Below, piece by piece: positions 9,305-18,667 of a stretch of DNA of 64,000 nt. Origin of the DNA: an uncultured Sphingomonadaceae bacterium (lineage in GTDB: Bacteria; Pseudomonadota; Alphaproteobacteria; Sphingomonadales; Sphingomonadaceae); NCBI GenBank assembly GCA_903871605.1, contig CAIQHF010000028.1:1-64000 (forward strand), written 5' to 3'. The first letter of the stretch is position 1; the number at the start of each line of letters is the position of its first letter. A program made the translations under genes and the position numbers. Below the pieces are notes generated by a model that was given only the letters and a program-made list of their open reading frames with translations, was not told where the DNA came from and searched no databases.

Positions 9305-10927
9305 TTGGCCAGCGCGGCCGCCAAGACGAAGCGCGGAGGAAGCGGCCCCGATGCGGGGTGGAGCGACGAACGCTCCGCCGCGGGGGGCCGCAATCCGTGG
9401 CTGATCGTGATGGTGATCAGCCTCGCGACCTTCATGGAGGTGCTCGACACCGCGATCGCCAACGTCTCGCTCAGCCACATCGCGGGCACGCTGGCGATCT
9501 CGCCCGACGAGGCGACCTGGGTGCTGACCTCCTATCTGGTCGCCAATGCGGTGGTAGTGCCGATCTCAGGCTGGCTCAGCGACGTGATGGGGCGCAAGCG
9601 CTTCTACATGATGTCGGTGCTGCTGTTCACCGTCGCGTCGCTTGCCTGCGGCCTGTCGGGCAGCCTCGCGATGCTGATCATCGCACGCATCGTCCAGGGC
9701 CTCGGCGGCGGCGGGCTTGCCACCTCCGAGCAGAGCTTCCTGGCCGACACCTTTCCGCCATCGAAGCGCGGCATGGCCTTTGCCGCCTACGGCGTCGTCG
9801 TGATCGTAGCGCCGGTGATCGGGCCGTCGCTCGGCGGCTACATCACCGACAATATCAGCTGGCACTGGATCTTCCTGATCAACGTGCCGGTCGGCATTGC
9901 CTCGCTGATCCTCGTCCATTTTCTCGTCGCCGAGCCTCCTGCGCTCGAGCGTGACCGCAAGGCGCTTCTCAAGAAGGGGCTCAACGTCGACTATATCGGC
10001 TTCGCGCTGGTCGCGCTGGGACTGGGCTGTCTCGAGGTGACGCTCGATCGCGGCCAGCGCGACGACTGGTTCGGCTCGGGCTTCATCACCGCGATGGCGA
10101 TCATGGCTGCGGTGTCGCTGACGCTGCTGGTGGTGTGGGAGCTGGCGCGGAAGGATCCGATCGTCAACATCCGGCTGCTCGGCAATCGCAATTTCGGCAT
10201 CTGCGTCGTGATGATGCTCACGGTCGGCACGATCCTGTTCGGATCGACGCAGATCATTCCGCAGATGCTTCAGGAGGTGTTCGGCTATACCGCGACAGAG
10301 GCGGGGCTCGCGCTGACCACCGGCGGCCTTGCGGCGCTGGTCGCGATGCCGTTCACGGGAATGCTGATCGGCAGGGTGCAGACGCGCATCCTGCTTGGCG
10401 GCGCGTTTCTCGTGCAGGCGCTCGCGCTGGGCCATCTGAGCGGGCTCACCGCGGACGTGTCGTTCGGCCACATCGCGATGGCGCGCGTGTTCCAGGCGGT
10501 GGCGCTGCCCTTCCTGTTCGTGCCGATCAACGCGCAGGCCTATGTCGGGCTCGAGCCGCGCCAGTTCAACCAGGCGTCGGCGCTGCTCAACGTCGCGCGC
10601 AACCTCGGCGGATCGATCGGCATCTCGGCGGCGCAGGCGGTGATCGAGCAACGCGAGCAATTCCACCAGTCGCGGATCGTCGAGGGGCTGAGCCCGCTCA
10701 ATCCGGACTATGTCCAGGGGCTGCAGCAGATCGGCGGCCAGATCGGCGGCGCAGCGCCCGGCGACGCGACGACCTCGCAGCTTGGCGTGCTCTACCAGCA
10801 GGTGACGCAGCAGGCGGCGATGCTGTCCTACATCGACGTCTATCACGTGCTGATGGTCGCGGTGTTCTGCATCGTGCCTCTGGCCATGCTGCTGCGCCCC
10901 GTCACCGGTCAGAAAGGCGGCCATTAA
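9305..10927 (+). CDS. emrB: DHA2-family MFS multidrug transporter (EmrB-like)
   Basis: About 540 residues with a 14-helix DHA2 profile. Motifs include FMEVLDTAIANVSL in helix 1, SGWLSDVMGRKRFY for the helix 2–3 loop, and GVVVIVAPVIGPSLGGYI in helix 5. No ATG or GTG lies before the first helix, so the TTG at 9305, two bases after the emrA stop, is the likely start; an AAGG is nearby. It exports drugs by proton antiport together with the upstream adaptor and the downstream outer-membrane factor. The stop overlaps the next start by one base (TAATG), indicating translational coupling. Confidence 0.9.
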   Translation: MASAAAKTKRGGSGPDAGWSDERSAAGGRNPWLIVMVISLATFMEVLDTAIANVSLSHIAGTLAISPDEATWVLTSYLVANAVVVPISGWLSDVMGRKRFYMMSVLLFTVASLACGLSGSLAMLIIARIVQGLGGGGLATSEQSFLADTFPPSKRGMAFAAYGVVVIVAPVIGPSLGGYITDNISWHWIFLINVPVGIASLILVHFLVAEPPALERDRKALLKKGLNVDYIGFALVALGLGCLEVTLDRGQRDDWFGSGFITAMAIMAAVSLTLLVVWELARKDPIVNIRLLGNRNFGICVVMMLTVGTILFGSTQIIPQMLQEVFGYTATEAGLALTTGGLAALVAMPFTGMLIGRVQTRILLGGAFLVQALALGHLSGLTADVSFGHIAMARVFQAVALPFLFVPINAQAYVGLEPRQFNQASALLNVARNLGGSIGISAAQAVIEQREQFHQSRIVEGLSPLNPDYVQGLQQIGGQIGGAAPGDATTSQLGVLYQQVTQQAAMLSYIDVYHVLMVAVFCIVPLAMLLRPVTGQKGGH

Positions 10928-12444
10928 TGCGTCGTTCCGCGTCCATCGCGCTGCTGCTTGCCGCCAGCGCCTGCACCGTCGGCCCCAACTACAAGCAGCC
11001 CGAGCCGCCGGTGCCCGCCGCTTTTGCCGAGCCGCAGCCGAGCGACGGCGGCATCGATCTGGCGCACTGGTGGCAGGCCTACGACGATCCCGAGTTGACC
11101 CACCTGATCGAGATCGGACTCGCCCAGGCGCCCGACCTCCAGACCGCGCAGTCGCGCGTGCGCGAGGCGCGCTACGAGGTGGTCGCGGCGCGGTCGCAAG
11201 GGCTGCCCTCGGTCAACGGCACGGGCAATGCCGAATATCTCAAATTCCAGCAGATCGGCAGCAAGTCGGACATCAACAAGCTGATCCAGCAGATCAATCC
11301 GAGCCAGAACGGCAGCGGGACGGGCGGCACGACGACGCAGCAGCAAGGCTCGATCCCGCGCGACTTCCACACCTTTTCGGCGGGGTTCGACGCGAGCTGG
11401 GAGCTCGATCTGTTCGGCGGCGTCAGGCGCTCGGTCGAGGCCGCGCGCGCGCAGCAGGAGGCCGCGCAATGGAATGCGCGCGACGCTCGCGTCCAGCTCG
11501 CCGCCGAGATCGCCTCCGATTATTTGCAGATGCGCGGCTATCAGGAGCAGGCGCGGATCGCGGCTGCCGAGGCCGACGCCCAAGCGCGCTCACTGTCGAT
11601 CCTTCGGCACACCGCGCAGGTCGGGCTGGTGCCGCAGGGCAATGCGATCCGTCAGCAGACGCAGCTGGCGCAGGCGCAGGCGCAGATCGCGCCGCTGAAG
11701 GCGCAGGCCGGGGTACAGATTCACGCGATCGGCGTGCTGATCGGCGAGACGCCCGAGGCGCTGATCGCGGAACTCAACACCGATACGCCGCTTCCCATGG
11801 TGCCCCCGCAGGTCCCGCCCGGCCTGCCCGTCGAGCTGATCCGCCGTCGCCCCGACGTTCGCGCCGCCGAGCGCCAGCTTGCCGCCGCCACTGCGCAGAT
11901 CGGCGTCGCGGTTGCGGATCTCTATCCCAAGATATCGCTCACGGCGATGCCGCAGCTCGCCACCGCCTGGCTCGGCGGGTTCTTCCTCGGCAAGACCTTC
12001 CAGCTGACCGCGCAGGGGCAGGCGAGCTTCCCGATCTTCGATTTCGGCGGCCGTCGGGCGGCGATCAGCGAGCGTGAGGAGCAGCGCGAGCAGGCCTATA
12101 TCCAATGGCGACAGGCCGTGCTCGGCGCGCTGCGCGACGTCGAGGATGCCCTGGTGCGGATCGATGGCGAGCGCAACAGCAACACCGATCTGCGCGGCGG
12201 GGTGATCGCGGCGCAACGGTCGCTCGCGACCGTGCAGGCGCAATATCAAGTCGGCCTGCAGGATTATACGCCGGTGCTCGAGGGCCAGCAGCAGCTGCTC
12301 CAGGCGCGGAACAATCTCGCGCAGAGCGACGTCCGGCTGCGCACCGATCTGGCGTCGCTCTACAAGGCGCTCGGCGGCGGTTGGTCCGATGGCGATGCGC
12401 CGCCGGCGCGTCCGGTGATCGCGGACGCGCCCAAGAAGCGGTAA
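10927..12444 (+). CDS. NodT-family outer-membrane efflux lipoprotein
   Basis: A 505-residue TolC-like factor. The N-terminus MRRSASIALLLAASACTVGP is a lipoprotein signal with Cys at about 16, followed by the family's NYKQPEPPVP segment. Two outer-membrane-factor repeats contain long helices (PVELIRRRPDVRAAERQLAAA is the second-repeat signature). It forms the trimeric exit duct for the EmrAB pair. A Gly/Ser/Gln-rich stretch at about residues 120–140 extends the first repeat. The gene overlaps the pump by one base and closes the operon; a dyad repeat follows. Confidence 0.92.
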   Translation: MRRSASIALLLAASACTVGPNYKQPEPPVPAAFAEPQPSDGGIDLAHWWQAYDDPELTHLIEIGLAQAPDLQTAQSRVREARYEVVAARSQGLPSVNGTGNAEYLKFQQIGSKSDINKLIQQINPSQNGSGTGGTTTQQQGSIPRDFHTFSAGFDASWELDLFGGVRRSVEAARAQQEAAQWNARDARVQLAAEIASDYLQMRGYQEQARIAAAEADAQARSLSILRHTAQVGLVPQGNAIRQQTQLAQAQAQIAPLKAQAGVQIHAIGVLIGETPEALIAELNTDTPLPMVPPQVPPGLPVELIRRRPDVRAAERQLAAATAQIGVAVADLYPKISLTAMPQLATAWLGGFFLGKTFQLTAQGQASFPIFDFGGRRAAISEREEQREQAYIQWRQAVLGALRDVEDALVRIDGERNSNTDLRGGVIAAQRSLATVQAQYQVGLQDYTPVLEGQQQLLQARNNLAQSDVRLRTDLASLYKALGGGWSDGDAPPARPVIADAPKKR

Positions 12445-12473
12445 CGCGCTCGGACGATCGCGCGGTCTGAGGA

Positions 12474-12575
12474 ACGGTTCCCCGGCGAAGGCCGGGGCCC
12501 AGGCCCGCACTATGAGGCAGGTGCCGCGTTCAGATATTGACGTGGGGCCTGCGCCCCGGCCTGCGCCGGCGAACG
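12474..12575. repeat. Class A dyad repeat (REP-like)
   Basis: Two inverted arms, TTCCCCGGCGAAGGCCGGGG and a diverged CCCCGGCCTGCGCCGGCGAA, about 60 bp apart, between the pump operon and the permease. The same element appears at 48649, 50356 and 51376. It would fold into a large hairpin in RNA. Confidence 0.8.
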
Positions 12576-12654
12576 GCTTATGCGATGACCGCGACGCCAT
12601 TGGGCCCGCGTTCGGCGATTTGCCTTTTCCGCCGCGCCCGATACGCTTGCCGCC

Positions 12655-13968
12655 ATGACCAGCACGGCGGCGGCCGACACGCGCGATCAGGGGCTCAGGC
12701 GCGGGATCGGCACGTTCGGGCTCGGCGCGGCGATCGTCAACGTCGTGATCGGGGCGGGGATTTTCTCGCTGCCCGCCGGTATGGCGCGCGCCGCCGGTCC
12801 GTACGCACACATCGCCTATCTGCTCTGCGCGATCGCAATGGGCGCGGTGGTGCTGTGCTTCGCCGAGGCGGGCAGCCGGGTGCCGACCAGCGGTGGCACC
12901 TACGGCTATGTCGAGGCGGCATTCGGCCCGCTCGCCGGCTTCGTCGCGGGGGTGCTGTTGTGGCTGTCCTGCGTGCTCGCGGCAGGCGGGATCGCCGCGG
13001 CGTTCGCCGATGCGCTGGCGGGGCTGGCACCGGTTCTGGGGGCACCGGCGTTGCGGGCAGCGGCGATCGTCGGCATTCTCGGCATATTGATGCTGGTCAA
13101 CCTCGCCGGCGTGCGGCCGGCCTCGCGACTGATCGCGGCGACGACGGTGATCAAGATCGTGCCGCTTGCGCTGTTCGTGATCGTCGGCGCCTGCTTTGTC
13201 GGTCGCGCCCATCTTTCGGCGGGTGTCGTGCCCGGTGCCGGCGGGATCGGGCGCGCAATCCTGCTCTCGCTGTTCGCCTTCCAGGGCATGGAGACGGCGC
13301 TCGGCGCGAGCGGCGAGGTCGCCGATCCGACCCGGACGCTGCCGCGTGCACTCGTCGGCGCGATGGCGTTCATCGCGCTGTTCTACATCGCGATCCAGTT
13401 TGTCGCGCAAGGGCTGCTGGGCGGCGCACTCGCCGCGTCGCATGCCCCGCTTTCCGACGCGATGGCGACGATCGACCCGCGGCTCGGGCTGCTCCTCGTG
13501 GTCGGCACCGCGATCTCGATGGGCGGCTGGCTGGGCAGCGACCTGCTCGGCGCGCCGCGCGTGCTGTTCGCATTCGGCCGGGACGGCTTCCTGCCGCGTG
13601 CGCTCGGACGGGTTTCGCCACGCAGCGCAGTGCCCGCGACCGCGATCGTGACGCATGCGGTGATCGCCGCGCTGCTCGCGGTGACGGGGACGTTCGAGAC
13701 GCTGGTGGTGCTCTCGGTGCTCTCGGGCTGTGCGCTCTATGTCGGCGGCTGCGCGGCCGCCTGGGTGCTGCGTCGCCGCGACGTCGCGCTGGTCGGGACG
13801 CCGCTGCGACTACCGTGGCTGGGGCTGTGGACGCTGCTCGGATGCGGCAGCATGGTCGCGGTCATCCTGCTCGCGCAATGGGACGAGATAGGCGGGCTCG
13901 TCGCGGCGGTAGCGGGGTCGTGCCTGCTGTACGCGGTGGCAAGCCGGGCGAGAGTCCGCGCCTCCTAA
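12655..13968 (+). CDS. APC-superfamily amino-acid permease
   Basis: A 437-residue membrane protein with about 12 hydrophobic helices. The first helix has the APC signature VNVVIGAGIFSLPAGMA (unwound G-A/S-G-I-F). Further markers are GSRVPTSGGTYGYVEAAFGP and FAFQGMETALGASGEVADP in helix 6. It probably imports or exchanges an amino acid or polyamine by cation symport. The substrate is not evident. It stands alone between the two efflux systems; the sharp 10-residue N-terminus before the first helix supports the ATG at 12655. Confidence 0.85.
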   Translation: MTSTAAADTRDQGLRRGIGTFGLGAAIVNVVIGAGIFSLPAGMARAAGPYAHIAYLLCAIAMGAVVLCFAEAGSRVPTSGGTYGYVEAAFGPLAGFVAGVLLWLSCVLAAGGIAAAFADALAGLAPVLGAPALRAAAIVGILGILMLVNLAGVRPASRLIAATTVIKIVPLALFVIVGACFVGRAHLSAGVVPGAGGIGRAILLSLFAFQGMETALGASGEVADPTRTLPRALVGAMAFIALFYIAIQFVAQGLLGGALAASHAPLSDAMATIDPRLGLLLVVGTAISMGGWLGSDLLGAPRVLFAFGRDGFLPRALGRVSPRSAVPATAIVTHAVIAALLAVTGTFETLVVLSVLSGCALYVGGCAAAWVLRRRDVALVGTPLRLPWLGLWTLLGCGSMVAVILLAQWDEIGGLVAAVAGSCLLYAVASRARVRAS

Positions 13969-14157
13969 CGGGGGTAAGGAGGGTTCGGCGCGGCAAGCGA
14001 TTCGCGGGCGCGGATGGGGCCGGGCGGTAGCCGGGCACAAGCCCGTCTCCGGCTTCTGTCACGACGGTCAATGCGGCCGTCCTGTGGCCCTCGTCCGCGC
14101 CCGCGGGCGGCATTCCGCTCCTGCGTGGACAGATGGTAACAACTGTTACGACCGGCG
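13969..14157. other. Convergent intergenic region with small dyads
   Basis: A 189-bp gap between convergent genes. It holds a 5-bp-stem hairpin with an ACAA loop at 14032–14045 and the palindrome GTAACAACTGTTAC at 14136–14149. Neither is followed by a clear T-tract, so termination here is unproven. Confidence 0.35.
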
Positions 14158-17100
14158 TCAAACCGCAGGTTCGGCATCCTTCCCGGGCGTCGCATGGCCC
14201 TTCTTGCCGCGCGAGAAGATCGTCCGGACGAGGACGAAGAACATCGGCACGAAGAAGATCGCAAGCGCGGTCGCGGTGATCATCCCGCCGACCACCGCGG
14301 TGCCGATCGCGACCCGGCTGGCCGCGCCCGCGCCGGTTGCGATCGCAAGCGGGATCACGCCTGCGACGAAGGCGAGGCTGGTCATCAGGATCGGGCGCAG
14401 CCGCAGCTTGGCGGCCTCCATCGCCGCCTCGAAGGGCGTCTTGCCATGCTCCTCGGCGACTTCGGCGAACTCGACGATCAGGATCGCGTTCTTGGCGGAC
14501 AGCCCGATCGTGGTGAGGAGTCCCACCTGGAAGTAGATGTCGTTGTCGAGCCCGCGCGCCATCACCGCGAGAACCGCGCCGATCACACCGAGTGGCACCA
14601 CCAGCAGCACCGAGATCGGGATCGACCAGCTTTCGTAGAGCGCCGCCAGGCAGAGGAAGATGACGAGCAGCGACAGCGCGTAGAGCATCGGCGCCTGTCC
14701 GGTCGACAGCTGCTCCTGATAGGATAGGCCGGACCACGCCGTCGTTACCCCGGGGAGTCCCTGCGCGAGCTTCTGGATCTCGTCCATCGCCGCGCCGGAA
14801 CTCTTGCCCGCTGCGGCCTGACCCTGAATCTCGTAGGAGGAAAGGCCGTTGAAGCGCTGTAGCGTCGATGGCAGCTTGGTCCAACTATAGGTCGAGAAGG
14901 TGTCGAACGGCGCCATCAGCCCGCTCGACGAACGCACATGCCAGTCGGCCAGATCGCTCGGCTGGCCGCGATAGGGCGCGTCGCCCTCGATATAGACGCG
15001 CTTGACGCGCCCGCGATCGATGAAGTCATTGACGTAGGTGCCGCCCCACGCCGCCGACAGCGTCGCGTTGACGTCGGCCTGCGCCAGGCCCAGCGCGCCG
15101 ACCTTGGATTCGTCGACGTTGATCTGGAGATGCGGCGTGTCCTCGAGACTGCCGAGCCGGACCGCGTCGAGCAGCGGATCGGCATTGGCCTTGGCGATCA
15201 GCGCGTCCTTGGCGGCGGCGAACTGTGCCGTGCTCATCCCGCCGGCATTCTGCACCTCGAGCGTGAAGCCGTTGGTCTGGCCGAGCCCGCGGATCGCGGG
15301 CGGCAATACCGTCAGGACGCGCGCATCGCGCATTCCGCCGAGCGCCTTCTGTGCGCGCGCGATGATCGCGTCGGCGGCATTCTTCGATCCCTTGCGCTGA
15401 TCCCAGGGTTTGAGGATTAGATAGGCTTGGCCGACATTGTCGCCGCTGCCCGAGAAGTTGCGCCCCGTATTGGCGAACATCGCGGCGACGTCGCTCTCGT
15501 CGTGCAGGAAGTAATTCTCGACCGCGGTGCTCACGACGTTGGTGCGATCCTGCGTCGCGCCGGCGGGCAGGAAATATTGCACGATCGCCTGGCCGATGTC
15601 CTCGATCGGCAGGAAGCCGGTGGGAAGCCGCACGAACAGCACGGCGAGCAGCACCACGACCGCGACATAGCCGATCAGGAACCAGCGCGTCTTGTCGATC
15701 GCGAAGCGCACGCCGCGCTCGTATCGATCGCGCATCCGATCGAAGCGGTCGTCGAACCAATGGAAGAAGCGTCCAGAGGTGCGGCCGAACCAGCCATTGC
15801 CGCGCTTGGCCTCGGCCTCCCGCTTGGGAACGAGCAGCACCGAGGTCAGCGCCGGCGTCAGGATCAGCGCGACGAGCACCGAAAGCACCATCGAAGACAC
15901 GATCGTGATCGAGAATTGGCGGTAGATGATCCCCGTCGATCCCCCGAAGAACGCCATCGGCAGGAACACCGCCGAGAGCACCATCGCGATTCCGATCAGC
16001 GCGCCCGAAATCTCGCCCATCGACTGGACGGTGGCGTCGTGCGGCGAGAGCTGCTGCTCGTCCATCAGCCGCTCGACATTCTCGACCACAACGATCGCGT
16101 CGTCGACGAGCAGGCCGATCGAGAGCACCATGCCGAACAGCGTCAGCGTATTGATCGAATAGCCGAACAGCGCGAGCACCGCGAAGGTGCCGAGCAGCAC
16201 GACGGGAATCGCGATCGCCGGCACCAGCGTGGCGCGCCAGTTCTGCAGGAAGATGAACATCACGATCACGACGAGGATCATCGCCTCGACCAGCGTCTTC
16301 TCGACCTCGGAGACCGAGAGCTTGATGAAGTCGGTCGAGTCGCGCGGGTAGGAGACCTTGTAGCCGTCGGGGAAGGTGCCCTGCAGGCTGGCGACCTTCG
16401 CCTTGATCGCCTCCGATGTCTTGAGCGCGTCCGCGCCGGGCGCGAGCGATACCGCGAGCGCGGCGGCCGGATGGCTGCTGAACTTGGAGACCGAGGTATA
16501 TTGCTCCTGGCCGAGCTCGACGCGCGCGACGTCGCTCATCCGCACCACCGATCCGTCGGTCTCGGTCTTGAGGATGATATCGCGGAACTGTTGCGGCGTC
16601 GTCAGGCGCGACTGCGCGGTTACCGTCGCGTTGAGCTCCTGGCCCGGCGCCGACGGCTGCGCGCCGATGAGACCGGCCGAGACCTGGACATTCTGTGCCT
16701 GGATCGCAGTGATCACGTCGGACGGCTGGAGCTGGTGCGCGTTCAGCTTGAACGGATCGAGCCAGATCCGCATCGCATATTGGGTGCCGAACGCATCGAC
16801 TTCGCCGACGCCGTTCACGCGGCTCAGCGGGTCCTGGAGATTGGACACCAGGAAGTCGGCAACGTCCGCGGATACGGTATGGTTGGTGCTGTCATAGACC
16901 GCGACGAGCAGGAGATAGTCGGGCTGCCGCTTCTGGACGGTAAGACCCTGTTGCTGGACCTGCGTGGGCAGGCGGGGCAGCGCCTGCTGCACCTTGTTCT
17001 GCACCTGGACTTGCGCGATGTCCGGATTGGTGCCGTTGTTGAACGTCGCGGTGATGCTGACGGTGCCCGCGTCGCTCGATGTCGACTGGAAATAGAGCAG

Positions 17101-17325
17101 CCCGTCCAGCCCGGTCAGCTGCTGCTCGATCACCTGCGTCACCGAATCCTGCAGCACCTCGGCGGAAGCGCCCGGATAGGTCGCGCTGATCCCTACGGTG
17201 GGCGGCGAGATGTCGGGATATTGCTCGATCGGCAGATGCGTGATCGCGCCGATGCCGGCGAGCATCATCACGATCGCGATCACCCACGCGAAGATCGGCC
17301 GCTCGATGAAATAATTGGAGATCAT
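14158..17325 (-). CDS. RND (HAE1/AcrB-type) multidrug efflux permease
   Basis: A 1055-residue inner-membrane RND transporter with the family's two 6-helix halves and large periplasmic loops. It begins NYFIERPIFAWVIAIVMML. The proton-relay motif GLLVDDAIVVVENVERL carries the paired Asp of helix 4, and AKNAILIVEFAEV marks helix 10. The length equals AcrB. It forms a trimer that exports diverse drugs through an adaptor and an outer-membrane factor. The adaptor gene lies immediately upstream with a 4-bp overlap. No outer-membrane factor is in this operon, so it may borrow the NodT-type protein encoded at 10927 or another. No repressor gene is adjacent. Confidence 0.95.
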   Translation of the reverse strand: MISNYFIERPIFAWVIAIVMMLAGIGAITHLPIEQYPDISPPTVGISATYPGASAEVLQDSVTQVIEQQLTGLDGLLYFQSTSSDAGTVSITATFNNGTNPDIAQVQVQNKVQQALPRLPTQVQQQGLTVQKRQPDYLLLVAVYDSTNHTVSADVADFLVSNLQDPLSRVNGVGEVDAFGTQYAMRIWLDPFKLNAHQLQPSDVITAIQAQNVQVSAGLIGAQPSAPGQELNATVTAQSRLTTPQQFRDIILKTETDGSVVRMSDVARVELGQEQYTSVSKFSSHPAAALAVSLAPGADALKTSEAIKAKVASLQGTFPDGYKVSYPRDSTDFIKLSVSEVEKTLVEAMILVVIVMFIFLQNWRATLVPAIAIPVVLLGTFAVLALFGYSINTLTLFGMVLSIGLLVDDAIVVVENVERLMDEQQLSPHDATVQSMGEISGALIGIAMVLSAVFLPMAFFGGSTGIIYRQFSITIVSSMVLSVLVALILTPALTSVLLVPKREAEAKRGNGWFGRTSGRFFHWFDDRFDRMRDRYERGVRFAIDKTRWFLIGYVAVVVLLAVLFVRLPTGFLPIEDIGQAIVQYFLPAGATQDRTNVVSTAVENYFLHDESDVAAMFANTGRNFSGSGDNVGQAYLILKPWDQRKGSKNAADAIIARAQKALGGMRDARVLTVLPPAIRGLGQTNGFTLEVQNAGGMSTAQFAAAKDALIAKANADPLLDAVRLGSLEDTPHLQINVDESKVGALGLAQADVNATLSAAWGGTYVNDFIDRGRVKRVYIEGDAPYRGQPSDLADWHVRSSSGLMAPFDTFSTYSWTKLPSTLQRFNGLSSYEIQGQAAAGKSSGAAMDEIQKLAQGLPGVTTAWSGLSYQEQLSTGQAPMLYALSLLVIFLCLAALYESWSIPISVLLVVPLGVIGAVLAVMARGLDNDIYFQVGLLTTIGLSAKNAILIVEFAEVAEEHGKTPFEAAMEAAKLRLRPILMTSLAFVAGVIPLAIATGAGAASRVAIGTAVVGGMITATALAIFFVPMFFVLVRTIFSRGKKGHATPGKDAEPAV

Positions 17326-18551
17326 TGGGCGGCGCCCGATGCTCCGCCCGATTTGGCCGTCTTGCCGCCGCCGCCGCCGCCGCCTTGCGCCGACTTGTCG
17401 ATGATCGCCGAATCGCTCGGCGCGCCGGTCGCGGCGACCATCTTGACCTTCTGTCCGGGCTTGGCCTTGCCGCTGCCCTCTACGACGACCTTGTCACCGG
17501 GGTTGATGCCGCCGGTGACGACCCACTGGTTGTCGCGCATCCCCTGATCCTGCACGACGCGCTTCACCACCTTGCCGTCGGCACCGACCACCAATGCCGT
17601 CGCGCCGCCCTTGGCATCGTGGACGACGGCGGCGGCGGGCAGCAGGAACGCGCCCTTGCGAAGCGCCTGGCTGACCACCGCGCGGACATACATGCCGGGG
17701 AGCAGCAGGCCCTGGGGGTTGGGGAAGCGCGCGCGCAGCGTCACCGCACCGGTCGAGCTGTCGACGGTGACCTCGGAGAATTCGAGCGTCCCGGTCTCGC
17801 CATAGTCGCTGCCGTCCTCGAGCTTGAGCCGGACCGCGGCCCTGTCGGGCATCGCCCCGCCCGCCGCGATCGCCTGCCGCAATGCGAGCAACTGGGTCGA
17901 GCTTTGCTGAACGTCGACATAGATCGGATCGAGCGTGGTGATCGTCGCCAGCGCCGTCGTCTGCTCCGCGGTGACCAGCGCGCCGGGCGTCACGGTCGAG
18001 CGGCTGATCCGCCCCGAGATCGGTGCCTTGACCAGCGTGTAGCGCAGATTGATCTGCGCGCTGTCGAGCGCGGCCTTCTGCTGGACGATCGTGGCATTGG
18101 CCTGGCCTGCGGCCGCGCGCGCATCGTCGGCATCCTGCTTGGCGACCGCGTTGATCTTCTCGAGATCGGTATAGCGCCCCGCCTTTAGCCGTGCGGTAAC
18201 CGCATTGGCCTGCGCGTTGGCGAGCAACCCCTGCGCCTGGCCGACAGCCGCGCGATAGAGCGACGGGTCGATCTGGTAGAGCGGCTGGCCCTCGCGCACG
18301 AGCGCACCCTCGACGAACAGCCGCTTGAGGATGATCCCCGATACCTGCGGGCGCACGTCCGAGGTCAGGTAGGCATCGGTGCGACCGGGGAGTTCGGTAT
18401 CCATCGCGACGGACGCGGGCTCGGCCGTGACGACGCCAACGGTCGGATCGGGCGTGGGCGGCGGCGTCTTCTTGCCGCCGCACCCCGCCAGCGCGAGCGC
18501 CAGCGCAAGCGCGAGACAGGGACGGGCGAACGGGGCGGCGGGAAGAATCAT
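17322..18551 (-). CDS. RND efflux periplasmic adaptor lipoprotein
   Basis: A 409-residue membrane fusion protein. The N-terminus is a lipoprotein signal (LALALALALAGC, Cys at about 23). Next come a short Lys/Pro linker, the lipoyl domain (RLFVEGALVREGQPLYQIDP), a helical hairpin rich in Ala/Gln, the beta-barrel and a membrane-proximal domain. The C-terminus ends in a Gly/Lys-rich tail. I start at 18551 because the lipobox follows directly. Its stop overlaps the start of the permease gene (ATGA), so the two are co-translated. Confidence 0.93.
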   Translation of the reverse strand: MILPAAPFARPCLALALALALAGCGGKKTPPPTPDPTVGVVTAEPASVAMDTELPGRTDAYLTSDVRPQVSGIILKRLFVEGALVREGQPLYQIDPSLYRAAVGQAQGLLANAQANAVTARLKAGRYTDLEKINAVAKQDADDARAAAGQANATIVQQKAALDSAQINLRYTLVKAPISGRISRSTVTPGALVTAEQTTALATITTLDPIYVDVQQSSTQLLALRQAIAAGGAMPDRAAVRLKLEDGSDYGETGTLEFSEVTVDSSTGAVTLRARFPNPQGLLLPGMYVRAVVSQALRKGAFLLPAAAVVHDAKGGATALVVGADGKVVKRVVQDQGMRDNQWVVTGGINPGDKVVVEGSGKAKPGQKVKMVAATGAPSDSAIIDKSAQGGGGGGGKTAKSGGASGAAQ

Positions 18552-18610
18552 AGGCGCGCCGGTTGTATGCCGGTGTTGCCGGCCGATGTCAGGCGCGAAA
18601 TACGCGAATC

Positions 18611-18641
18611 GAAAGGGCGGCCGGCATTCCGCCGACCGCCC
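18611..18641 (-). terminator. Rho-independent-type terminator after TonB receptor
   Basis: On the minus strand an 11-bp stem (GGGCGGTCGGC / GCCGGCCGCCC, one G·U or mismatch) with a 5-nt loop is followed by TTTCGATT. It lies 27 bp beyond the receptor stop and upstream of the efflux adaptor, so it should separate the two transcripts. Confidence 0.7.
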
Positions 18642-18667
18642 CTCCAAACTTGCCGGTATCGAGCCGA

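Noticed and set aside
15427-17547. 706-codon open frame opposite the RND permease
   Set aside because: High-GC antisense shadow with His/Arg/Asp-rich composition and no recognisable motif; the minus-strand frame is a full RND transporter.
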